Origin: an uncultured Collinsella sp.
GTDB taxonomy: Bacteria > Actinomycetota > Coriobacteriia > Coriobacteriales > Coriobacteriaceae
Length of the DNA stretch: 5,868 nucleotides
Assembly: GCA_905204635.1 (NCBI GenBank)
Contig: CAJLAN010000116.1
Location: 1-5,868 of the forward strand
Direction of reading: 5' to 3'
Below the pieces are notes generated by a model, which saw only the letters and a program-made list of their open reading frames with translations, did not search any database and had not been told where the DNA came from. Shown here one piece after another: positions 1 through 5,868 of this stretch (position 1 is the stretch's first letter; every line of letters begins with the position of its first letter). Made by a program: the position numbers and the translations under genes.

Positions 1-1
1 C

Positions 2-1123
2 GCAGGAGCCATGCAGCCTCAGGCAACCACAGAGCAGCAGGCGCAAGCCGGCGCAACGAGCAGCGACACAGGCAAGGCTGAAGACGGCACCAACACGAAT
101 GCGGCAGCAGATACCGCAGAGGACAGCACCGCAACATCCACCGGTACCAGCGGAGTCAACACGGAAAGCGCTGACGGCACCACCGCCACCATCCCCACCA
201 CGTCACAAACCGGCTACGCCCACTCCGCCACCGCAAGCCAAAACGGCGTCACCTTCACCGTCTCGTGGAACGACACCCCGGCGGGCACTTCGACGACCTT
301 CCACGTAACCCAGGCCAACGGCTCGTCCCAGGCCAAGGCGCGCATGGACGTGCCCACTTACTGGGGCGGCGGCAGCCACGAAAGCGTCTGCGACCCGTCG
401 CGCGCGGCATGGGGCAGCTACTACAACCTGGGCGCCACCGGCCACGACTTTACCTTTGACTTCACGGCGTCGGGCACGTACCGCATCTACTTCTACTTTA
501 TGGACAACGACAGATGCGACTCCCAAAACGACAAGGGAATCTACTACCTGCGCACCACGGCGGAGGTGACCGTAAACGACGCCGCCCGCCCGAGCGTCAC
601 GCAGATCGTCAACAACGCCGTGGCCCAGTGCGGGCAAGAGACAAGCGGCTCGGAATACGACATGGCGCTGTGGCTCCACGACTGGACGCTCGACCAGCTG
701 GAGTACGACCACAGCCTCAACTGGTGCTCGGCCGAAAGCGGCCTCACGCGCCACCAGGGCACATGCGAGAGCTACCAGCGCATCTACTCCAAGCTCCTTG
801 ACGCCGCGGGCATCGCCAACGGCCGCATCACCGGCAACGGCCACACCTGGAACGTCGTAAAGATCGACGGCAAATGGTGCCAGATGGACCTAACCTGGGA
901 CGACACCAGCGACAACTGGTACGGAGACCTGGACCAGCGCCATCTGTACTTTGGGCTGACCGACGAGCTCATGGCAATCGCCCACTCCGACCACACGGCA
1001 AACTACCAAAAGGACGGCTACGCCTACCGCTCGACCGACCTATCCAACAATTACTTTGTGCGAAATGACAAGGCCGATGAATGGGCAGAGAAGTATGCCG
1101 ACCGCATTGGTATACCAGTGTGA
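2..1123 (+). CDS. Secreted transglutaminase-like (Cys-His-Asp) protein, probably 5' partial
   Basis: Residues are numbered from the ATG at 11. Residues 1-66 are a low-complexity Ala/Thr/Ser/Gly/Gln linker. Residues about 70-190 look like a beta-sandwich domain (HSATASQNGVTFTVSWND, then a TFDFTASGTYRIYFY stretch). Residues about 195-330 form a transglutaminase-like domain. The expected triad is visible: Cys252 in GTCESY, His278 in GNGHTWN and Asp293 in MDLTWDD. By family this is a papain-like-fold enzyme that could cleave or cross-link amide bonds outside the cell; the substrate is unknown. The frame stays open upstream of the ATG to the window edge. The AGGAG at 4-8 lies only 2 bases before that ATG, too close for a normal ribosome site, and no signal peptide follows it. 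A true start with signal peptide left of the window is therefore likely. The gene ends with TGA and converges on the minus-strand cassette. The domain call is firm; the start and exact role are not. Confidence 0.85.
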   Translation, partial: AGAMQPQATTEQQAQAGATSSDTGKAEDGTNTNAAADTAEDSTATSTGTSGVNTESADGTTATIPTTSQTGYAHSATASQNGVTFTVSWNDTPAGTSTTFHVTQANGSSQAKARMDVPTYWGGGSHESVCDPSRAAWGSYYNLGATGHDFTFDFTASGTYRIYFYFMDNDRCDSQNDKGIYYLRTTAEVTVNDAARPSVTQIVNNAVAQCGQETSGSEYDMALWLHDWTLDQLEYDHSLNWCSAESGLTRHQGTCESYQRIYSKLLDAAGIANGRITGNGHTWNVVKIDGKWCQMDLTWDDTSDNWYGDLDQRHLYFGLTDELMAIAHSDHTANYQKDGYAYRSTDLSNNYFVRNDKADEWAEKYADRIGIPV

Positions 1124-1149
1124 AATATAGACTGTCAACATCAGTTAAA

Positions 1150-1186
1150 GAAAGAGCCTGGCCCCATTTCATTGGAGTCAGGCCCG
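1150..1186 (-). terminator. Intrinsic terminator for the minus-strand cassette
   Basis: The arms at 1156-1165 (gcctggcccc) and 1174-1183 (ggagtcaggc) pair over ten positions with one G-U and one mismatch, around an 8-base loop. Read on the minus strand, the hairpin is followed at once by TCTTTCTTTAA, a U-rich tail typical of factor-independent termination. On the plus strand the bases after the stem (ccgatttggtctc) are less T-rich, so it may only weakly stop the convergent transglutaminase transcript. It lies about 90 bases beyond the TAA of the last cassette gene, which fits a single transcript ending here. Confidence 0.7.
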
Positions 1187-1275
1187 ATTTGGTCTCTTGA
1201 CAATATCCTGCTCATATTAAAAAACCGGAAGAGAAGTGCTCCATTCGCTATGACCTCAACGAAATCATTTGATTC

Positions 1276-1794
1276 TTATCGTTTACCCTGAGATGGCCTT
1301 TTTGTTTTGGAACCACTACCAAACTGTTTGATCTTATTGGCGCAAAGCTCTGTTAGTGGCTCACCGATTGCTGCTTTGTAATTGAAACCAAGAAGTTGCA
1401 TGGTTCGGAGGGTATCAGCGGAAATTAGCTGACGAAACTGGTCAAACGCCATCGCCGTTGCGTTAGGCGAAGATGGTTCTTCGCCATTCGATTGCATTGA
1501 GACAAATATCTCCAATACACGAGCTATGGTGGCATCGAGGCTCTGAATATCGTCATCGCTAATCTGAACACGCTCAAGCTCCGCCTTATACGCTTGAGCG
1601 ATTCTTAAAGCCTCAGAGCGCTCTTCAAGAAGCTCATCGACGAGTTCATCGTATGCGGCACGCACTGAAGCGGCGTCCTAATCCCTCTTAATTGCCTTAA
1701 CCTTTGTCGCAACAGCAGAGGCCGTACCTTTTGCCGCAAGAACAGCGAGAGAACTACCAAGATCGACTAAAGCCTGCGTTGTATATGCATCCAT
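1276..1794 (-). pseudogene. Helical/coiled-coil cytoplasmic protein gene interrupted by one TAG
   Basis: The frame runs from ATG 1794 (MDAYTTQALVDLG) to TAA at 1276, 172 residues counting one in-frame TAG at codon 39 (1678-1680), where the reading is KAIKRD-stop-DAASV. A ribosome-site-like AAAGGTGA lies just before the ATG. Residues 8-34 are rich in Ala, Leu and Val (a hydrophobic or amphipathic helix). Residues 45-85 are charged and heptad-like (YDELVDELLEERSEAL, AYKAELERV). Residues 128-150 carry TMQLLGFNYKAAIGEPLTEL, which looks like a conserved core. The tail is basic (KTKRPSQGKR). Without readthrough the product is a 38-residue peptide. The remaining 129 residues could start at GTG 1665, 12 bases after the TAG, with a weak AGGA in front, so termination-reinitiation is possible. 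I do not recognise a named family. It is last in the cassette, before the terminator. A nonsense-mutated gene is the default reading; the extension upstream of the TAG is well supported by composition and its ribosome site. Confidence 0.65.
1678..1680 (-). other. In-frame amber codon, codon 39 of the coiled-coil gene
   Basis: The plus strand reads cta, giving TAG in the gene frame between GAT and GAC. The residues before it (ATKVKAIKRD) and after it (DAASVRAAYDEL) have the charged helical character of one continuous protein. No second stop or frameshift was found in this gene. A single base change from CAG, AAG, GAG, TGG or similar would produce it. Confidence 0.7.
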
Positions 1795-1797
1795 AGC

Positions 1798-1805
1798 TCA
1801 CCTTT
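1798..1805 (-). promoter_or_regulatory. Ribosome binding site fixing the upstream start at 1794
   Basis: The minus strand reads AAAGGTGA, then three bases, then ATG. It matches the anti-Shine-Dalgarno complement AAGGAGGTGA at AGGTGA. It supports initiation at 1794, upstream of the amber codon, rather than only at the internal GTG at 1665. Confidence 0.55.
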
Positions 1806-1823
1806 CATTGTTTAAACGCTAGC

Positions 1824-1908
1824 CTATTTTGATACAAGGGTGGCGCAACATTCTTAGCGTCAAAATAGATGCCGTCACCCGTTTTGATATGGCGCAACCA
1901 TATCAAAA
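1824..1908. repeat. Two imperfect copies of a dyad-symmetric element
   Basis: Copy 1 has perfect 11-base arms, ttttgatatgg at 1882-1892 and ccatatcaaaa at 1898-1908, around the loop cgcaa. Copy 2 has perfect 9-base arms, ctattttga at 1824-1832 and tcaaaatag at 1860-1868, around a 27-base loop. Both share ttttgata followed by the core tggcgcaac and then tcaaaa, so they are also imperfect direct repeats. Copy 1 overlaps the last codons of the one-helix membrane gene; copy 2 ends about 30 bases before ATG 1794. They could be operators, mRNA hairpins, or the trace of a small duplication at the gene's 3' end. No U tract follows either, so terminators are unlikely. Confidence 0.6.
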
Positions 1909-2414
1909 TCAATGGGAAGGCCGAGTTCATAGTGGCTAAACGGTGAATCATCGAGTTCATCAAGAGCACCATCTCCCCGACGGACCCAGGATTTTCCCTT
2001 TGCACATACAAAGGCAATCTCGACCAGCGGATGTCGATGCATTCCGTAGAAGCCGCCCATATCGATAGCTACCGAATGAAGTCCCGGAGGAATCAAATCG
2101 AGTATCTTCCTGTATTGATATGGGGATTCCAAATCTTCACCCTTGCAGCATCCCGCTCCATGAGTAACGACAATTGTCGCAACTACCTCATATACGGGAA
2201 GATCACTGTCGTTGCGAATCGCAATGCGCGACTCACCAGTGGAATCTCTTTCGAGCCATGCAGCAATTGAAGATGGCTGCGCTAATTTCTCAGCCAGTTC
2301 CTGACGCTCGTCTTGTTCATTCATATGCCTTGTGTCGCGCAAAACAACATATACCGTCAGGCAAAGTGTAACAAATGCACAAATTACTTGAACGACAGCA
2401 CAAAAAGCGACCAT
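1875..2414 (-). CDS. Single-pass membrane protein with beta-rich soluble domain, function unknown
   Basis: From ATG 2414 the protein has 179 residues. Residues 2-25 are one hydrophobic helix (AFCAVVQVICAFVTLCLTVYVVL), followed by the basic RDTRH, suggesting a cytoplasmic C-terminus. Residues about 30-48 are a charged, probably helical linker. Residues about 52-150 resemble the immunoglobulin-like soluble domain seen in many uncharacterised actinobacterial membrane proteins: RNDSDLPVYEV at 67-77, a turn with IPPG at 108-111, and the strand ending SWVRRGDGALDEL. This resemblance is from memory of such proteins, not a search. ATG 2414 is preferred because GGGAAGG lies 9 bases upstream. A TTG at 2450 would add 12 residues but has no clear ribosome site, and the frame is closed by TGA at 2454. 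The gene ends with TGA inside a perfect dyad. It lies about 106 bases after the small basic gene and 80 bases before the coiled-coil gene, on the same strand. Confidence 0.75.
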   Translation of the reverse strand: MVAFCAVVQVICAFVTLCLTVYVVLRDTRHMNEQDERQELAEKLAQPSSIAAWLERDSTGESRIAIRNDSDLPVYEVVATIVVTHGAGCCKGEDLESPYQYRKILDLIPPGLHSVAIDMGGFYGMHRHPLVEIAFVCAKGKSWVRRGDGALDELDDSPFSHYELGLPIDFDMVAPYQNG

Positions 2415-2423
2415 AAGCAATAA

Positions 2424-2430
2424 CCTTCCC
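2424..2430 (-). promoter_or_regulatory. Probable ribosome binding site for the one-helix membrane gene
   Basis: The minus strand reads GGGAAGG, then nine bases, then ATG 2414. It is a weak-to-moderate match, but better than anything before the alternative TTG at 2450, so it decides the start. Confidence 0.45.
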
Positions 2431-2520
2431 TCGGCATAGAATGAAACCAAGACTCAGCCCACTGCTTACACACTGGCCGTTATTCGAAAAGCAAACCGTC
2501 AAGCCAAGTTGTTAGATATA

Positions 2521-2754
2521 TCACAATCTTGATGCTAATAATTTAACAAGCTCATCCGATGGTCCGTTTTTTCTGATGCGGCTGTAATCTCTCACATCAG
2601 TTAAGACTAAACCGCCTGCAGACTCACAGAAAACAGCATGTGAAGGTGCGGTATTGACGCTTGCCTTGATGCTAGATTTATTTTGGCGTAAAAGAAGTGG
2701 ACGGCAAGAAGGCTGTTTCTTCTTTTTCCGATAGCTTCTCTTGGTGCATGCCAT
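2521..2754 (-). CDS. Small basic protein, function unknown
   Basis: This is a 77-residue protein from ATG 2754 (78 from ATG 2757). AGGAGG at 2761-2766 lies 6 bases from the second ATG but only 3 from the first, so 2754 is preferred. The N-terminal third is strongly basic (ACTKRSYRKKKKQ, then RPLLLRQNK), which would suit nucleic acid or acidic membrane contact. The rest, about residues 30-77, is better balanced and includes HAVFCESAGGLVLTDVRDY, RIRKNGPSDEL and the end VKLLASRL. There is no signal peptide and no membrane helix. I recognise no family. The gene starts about 21 bases after the GAF-like gene and shares its orientation, so translation is probably coupled. It also lies in the same reading frame as that gene, separated from it by a single TGA at 2776. 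A strong ribosome site and a tight operon position support a real gene despite its size. Confidence 0.65.
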   Translation of the reverse strand: MACTKRSYRKKKKQPSCRPLLLRQNKSSIKASVNTAPSHAVFCESAGGLVLTDVRDYSRIRKNGPSDELVKLLASRL

Positions 2755-2760
2755 CATGAA

Positions 2761-2766
2761 CCTCCT
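2761..2766 (-). promoter_or_regulatory. Strong ribosome binding site for the small basic gene
   Basis: The minus strand reads AGGAGG, ten bases after the upstream TGA. Spacing to the two consecutive ATG codons is 3 and 6 bases; the second gives the normal distance. Confidence 0.65.
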
Positions 2767-2775
2767 AAAGGCTAA

Positions 2776-3684
2776 TCACGCAATAGCTTTTGCGCAAAGA
2801 GCGTGATTAACAATATCATGAAGCAATAGGTAGAGATTTACATCAGCAATTCCGAGCTTATTTGGCCTGTTAGATGTTACATACAAGATTCCCATAATTG
2901 AATTATTCGAACCGTCTCGGGCAACAAGTCTAGAAATCATCATGCAACGATCATCGGATCCGAAATGTTCGGAATTAACGTCGTTATCCAACTGTCCGCA
3001 GTCTCTGGCTTTTTCAACATCGGGACAAAGTATGACGATATCATTTGACAGCTCTTTTTCGTGAAGCATAATCACGAGCTTGCTATTCATTGAAAGAGGC
3101 CGGGAATGTTGAAATCTCGTTTTATTCAATGCCCCTCCCCTAGCCACCGTTGCGTAGCCAACTTCATGATCCGATTTTCCGGGACGCGCAAGCCTGATGG
3201 CGCAGCCTATTCCGTCTTTTGGGCGAAAAATTGAAAAACAGGAAGCAACGCCATCGCAGCAGACAGTTGCCAATTCACGTAAATTAACATCAGGATTTTG
3301 AGTCTGATTCTCAACTTGGTAGTTAAGGCTCTGAAGTTCGTCGAGCACATTCACATAGCGAAAGCCCTGCCTAATTGAATGCGCGGCAATCCAAATTGCC
3401 ACCAAACAAGTTACGATAAGCGAAAAAGTAAATAATTCTCTAGTCGCATAAGTTCCAAGGTAGTCAAGGATCCAAGGAAGTTTTCCATCTGTTAATAGCT
3501 TTTCTGCAAAAAGAGTAGGCAGCCAAACAAATATCCCACCGAAGCCAATTTTCTATAGGGCGTCCAGAATCACTAGAGGCATGCCTCTGTTGAGTCCTAC
3601 ACTATAAAAACGAAAACAGGAATACTCGCGCTTCCCTCGTCTACCGTAGTTCAACCAATCATCAAAAGAATATCTATCAATCAT
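2776..3684 (-). pseudogene. Two-helix membrane protein with GAF-like domain, interrupted by one TAG
   Basis: The frame runs from ATG 3684 (MIDRYSFDDWLNYG) to TGA at 2776, 302 residues counting one in-frame TAG at codon 44 (3553-3555). GGGAGG sits 6 bases before the ATG. The first 33 residues are Arg/Tyr-rich. A first hydrophobic segment spans about 35-60 with the amber codon inside it (MPLVILDAL-stop-KIGFGGIFVWLPTLF). The second, about 84-103, reads LFTFSLIVTCLVAIWIAAHSI. A helical linker follows. Residues about 120-295 alternate strands and helices in a GAF-like pattern, with a late strand MGILYVTSN and a final helix NLYLLLHDIVNHAL. GAF domains usually bind small ligands or mediate signalling, but this assignment is only by pattern. 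No ATG follows the TAG before the second helix; a TTG at 3405 lies inside that helix and has no ribosome site, so independent translation of the C-terminal part looks unlikely. The gene starts 28 bases after rfbCD and heads the cassette. Nonsense mutation is the simplest reading, with readthrough or an assembly error as alternatives. Confidence 0.7.
3553..3555 (-). other. In-frame amber codon, codon 44 of the two-helix GAF-like gene
   Basis: The plus strand reads cta, giving TAG between CTA (Leu) and AAA (Lys) in the gene frame. It lies within the first hydrophobic segment. The frame is open for 43 codons before it and for 258 codons after it, and hydrophobic character continues across it. 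This is the only lesion found in the gene. Confidence 0.75.
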
Positions 3685-3690
3685 GCATCG

Positions 3691-3696
3691 CCTCCC
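3691..3696 (-). promoter_or_regulatory. Strong ribosome binding site fixing the GAF-like gene start at 3684
   Basis: The minus strand reads GGGAGG, six bases before ATG 3684 and 16 bases after the rfbCD stop. It shows that translation is designed to begin upstream of the amber codon. Only 28 bases separate the two genes, leaving little room for a separate promoter, so transcription from the rhamnose operon is likely. Confidence 0.7.
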
Positions 3697-3712
3697 GCCA
3701 CTACAATTTACA

Positions 3713-5167
3713 TTAAAGCATTGTGAGGTACTCCCCCAGCTCTTCCTCCCAGTCGGGCATGTGGAAGCCGGCAGCCTCGAGCTTGGACAGGTCGAGCGCG
3801 GAGTGGACCGGGCGCGGGGCCACGGGGCCGGCGGCGCCGGCGTAGTAGTCGGCGGTGCTGACCGGGACCACCTTGTCCCCGTTGCCGTTGGCGGCCTCGA
3901 AGACGGCGCGGGCGATGTCCGCCCAGCTCTTCACGGCACCGGAACCCGTGCAGTTATAGGTGCCGTAGGGGGCGTGCGTGCCCAGCACGTGGAAGATGGC
4001 CTCGGCCATGTCGCGCGTGAAGGTCAGGCGGCCCAGCTGGTCGTCGACCACGGTGACCTGCGTGAGCCCGTCCTCGGGGTCGGCGACGCGGTCGGACAGC
4101 CCCTTCATCGTCTTGACGAAGTTGTGCCCCTCGCCGATGACCCAGGAGCTGCGCATGATGTAGTGGCGCGGGCACCCGGCCACGGCGATGTCGCCGGCGG
4201 CCTTGGTCTGGCCGTAGACGGACAGCGGGCTGAGGGGCTCGTCCTCGTCATGCACCTCGGCGGTGCCGTCGAAGACGTAGTCGCTGGACACGTGGACGAG
4301 GGTGATCCCGTGATCAGAGCATGTGCGGGCGAGGAGGGCGGGGCCGGTCGCGTTGGCCTTCCAGGCGGTCGCGCGGCCCTCGGCGGTCTCCGCCCTATCC
4401 ACGGCGGTGTAGGCGCCGCAGTTGATCACGGTGCCGTAGAGCGACCAGTCGTACTGTGTGTAGGCGTCCGGGTCTGACATATCGAAGGTGTCGATGTCGC
4501 AGAAGTCGAAGTCCTTGGCGACGCCGCGCTCCTCCGCCAGCCTGCGCACAGCATGGCCCAGCTGGCCGTTGCAGCCGGTGACGAGCGTCCTCCTGGGCGC
4601 CATTGGGACGACGTCCCTGAGCATCGGGTGGTTCAGGTCCGCCTCGGATACAGTGGCCTCATCGAGCGGGATCGGCCACTCGATGGCGAGCTCGGGGTCG
4701 GCGAGGTTCACGAAGGTGTAGGTCCTCTTGAGCTCGAGCGACCAGTGGGCGTCCACCAGGTAGGTGTAGGCGGTGCCGTCCTCCAGCGCCTGGAAGGAGT
4801 TGCCCACGCCGCGCGGGACGTAGATGGCCCTGGACGGGTCCAGGGTGCAGGTGAACACCTTCCCGTAGGTCTCGCTGCCCTCGCGCAGGTCCACCCATGC
4901 GCCGAAGACGCTGCCGCGCGCCACGGAGATGAACTTGTCCCAGGGCTCGGCGTGGATGCCGCGGGTGACGCCGCGGCTGTCGTTGTAGGAGATGTTGTTC
5001 TGGACGACCCTGAGGTCCGGGATGCCCAGGGCGGTCATCTTGGCGCGCTGCCAGTTCTCCTTGAACCAGCCGCGCGAGTCGCCGTGGACGGCGAGGTCGA
5101 CGACCTTGAGGCCCTCGATGCCGGTCTCGGCGACGGAGAGGTCCTTCTCGAATGCGATGTCTGCCAT
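3713..5167 (-). CDS. rfbCD: Fused dTDP-4-dehydrorhamnose 3,5-epimerase / 4-reductase (RmlC-RmlD)
   Basis: This 484-residue bifunctional protein covers the last two steps to dTDP-L-rhamnose in the cytoplasm. Residues about 15-180 are the RmlC cupin: RGWFKE at 32-37, VVQNNIS at 54-60, RGIH with the probable catalytic His72, VPRGVGNSF at 117-125 and YLVDAHW at 136-142. In place of the GFAHGF seen in many stand-alone RmlC proteins it has GVGNSF, a variant I associate with Gram-positive RmlC. Residues about 192-484 are the RmlD short-chain reductase: nucleotide loop TGCNGQLG at 197-204, NCGAYTAVD at 249-257, SSDYVFDG at 294-301, catalytic pair Tyr318 and Lys322 in YGQTK, SSWVIGEGHNF at 340-350 and a closing LDLSKLEAAGF. 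The length equals the two enzymes joined by a short linker, with no frameshift. ATG 5167 follows AGGAG (5178-5182) by 10 bases. It lies 72 bases downstream of rfbB in the same operon. The fusion is known in Actinobacteria. Confidence 0.95.
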   Translation of the reverse strand: MADIAFEKDLSVAETGIEGLKVVDLAVHGDSRGWFKENWQRAKMTALGIPDLRVVQNNISYNDSRGVTRGIHAEPWDKFISVARGSVFGAWVDLREGSETYGKVFTCTLDPSRAIYVPRGVGNSFQALEDGTAYTYLVDAHWSLELKRTYTFVNLADPELAIEWPIPLDEATVSEADLNHPMLRDVVPMAPRRTLVTGCNGQLGHAVRRLAEERGVAKDFDFCDIDTFDMSDPDAYTQYDWSLYGTVINCGAYTAVDRAETAEGRATAWKANATGPALLARTCSDHGITLVHVSSDYVFDGTAEVHDEDEPLSPLSVYGQTKAAGDIAVAGCPRHYIMRSSWVIGEGHNFVKTMKGLSDRVADPEDGLTQVTVVDDQLGRLTFTRDMAEAIFHVLGTHAPYGTYNCTGSGAVKSWADIARAVFEAANGNGDKVVPVSTADYYAGAAGPVAPRPVHSALDLSKLEAAGFHMPDWEEELGEYLTML

Positions 5168-5177
5168 GTGGGAAAAG

Positions 5178-5182
5178 CTCCT
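5178..5182 (-). promoter_or_regulatory. Ribosome binding site of rfbCD
   Basis: The minus strand reads AGGAG, ten bases before ATG 5167, slightly long but functional spacing. The 72-base gap to rfbB also holds a GC-rich palindrome centred on gggcgccc (about 5205-5212) that could form a small hairpin; no U tract follows it. Confidence 0.55.
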
Positions 5183-5239
5183 ATCGAAGAGGTTGGATAA
5201 CCGGGGGCGCCCGCGGTGCGGGATGCCGCGCAGGCGGTC

Positions 5240-5868
<629 letters not shown>

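Larger units (their letters stand above)
1124..3712. other. Low-GC accessory block between GC-rich flanks
   Basis: Base composition drops clearly after the transglutaminase stop and rises again exactly at the rfbCD stop (3713). Genes in the block use many A/T-ending codons and AGA, TTA and ATA, unlike the G/C-ending codons of the rhamnose genes. All four genes in it lie on the minus strand. No transposase, integrase or tRNA is present, and no matching direct repeats were seen at the two edges, so it is described as an accessory insertion rather than a named mobile element. Horizontal acquisition is an inference from composition. Confidence 0.6.

Noticed and set aside
203..844. Long minus-strand ORF (213 residues) inside the transglutaminase gene
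   Set aside because: It is the antisense of a GC-rich gene with clear domain motifs; its translation is low-complexity Val/Ala/Arg/Gly without any motif.
1121..1290. Open frame of about 55 codons beyond the transglutaminase TGA, as if the stop were premature
   Set aside because: The stretch contains the terminator hairpin, differs in composition, and encodes no motif; an open run of this length can occur by chance.
1805..2017. 70-residue minus-strand ORF overlapping the end of the one-helix membrane gene
   Set aside because: It overlaps the real gene in another frame. Its tail resembles that gene's C-terminus only because of the local imperfect repeat.
2031..2371. Plus-strand ORFs of 79 and 65 residues within the low-GC block
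   Set aside because: They are antisense to the one-helix membrane gene, with no ribosome site or recognisable motif.
2485..2502. Possible -35 box TTGACG on the minus strand before the one-helix membrane gene
   Set aside because: No acceptable -10 hexamer is found 16-18 bases downstream; GAATAA lies only 11 bases away.
3683..4477. 264-residue plus-strand ORF opposite rfbCD
   Set aside because: It is an antisense shadow of a well-identified enzyme, with Gly/Val/Ala/Asp-biased translation and no ribosome site of note.
4553..5200. 215-residue plus-strand ORF opposite rfbCD
   Set aside because: It is a GC-driven antisense shadow of the RmlC half.

Overview
The window looks like chromosomal DNA from a gut or oral actinobacterium of the Coriobacteriia (Collinsella/Olsenella type). 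This is inferred from three things: the high GC of both flanks, the fusion of RmlC and RmlD into one dTDP-rhamnose protein, and a secreted Cys-His-Asp transglutaminase-like protein of a kind common in that class. No rRNA or marker gene is present, so the assignment rests on family knowledge only.

Layout. (1) 1-1123, plus strand, GC-rich: the 3' part of a transglutaminase-like gene whose true start is probably left of the window. (2) 1124-1275: a non-coding gap with an intrinsic terminator oriented mainly for the minus strand. (3) 1276-3684, minus strand, visibly lower in GC: a compact set of four genes. In transcription order they are a two-helix membrane protein with a GAF-like soluble domain (start 3684), a small basic protein (start 2754 or 2757), a one-helix membrane protein with a beta-rich soluble domain (start 2414), and a helical/coiled-coil protein (start 1794). 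(4) 3713-5868, minus strand, GC-rich: the end of a dTDP-L-rhamnose operon, with rfbB (cut by the window edge) followed by the fused rfbC-rfbD gene.

The central observation is that the first and last genes of the low-GC set are each longer than a plain ORF call suggests. Each has a good ribosome binding site and an ATG, reads on coherently, and is broken by exactly one in-frame TAG (3553-3555 and 1678-1680). No gene in the window ends on TAG; all stops are TAA or TGA. Two point nonsense mutations in a decaying accessory cassette are the plainest explanation. Amber readthrough, suppression or termination-reinitiation would be far more interesting and can be tested.

How the parts may work together: the rhamnose genes supply dTDP-L-rhamnose for a cell-wall or capsular polysaccharide. 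The cassette begins 28 bases after the rfbCD stop in the same direction, so rfb transcription may run through it to the terminator at about 1150-1185. Its mix of membrane proteins, a possible ligand-sensing domain and a small basic protein resembles accessory sensing, stress or defence cassettes, but no known system could be identified and no function is claimed.
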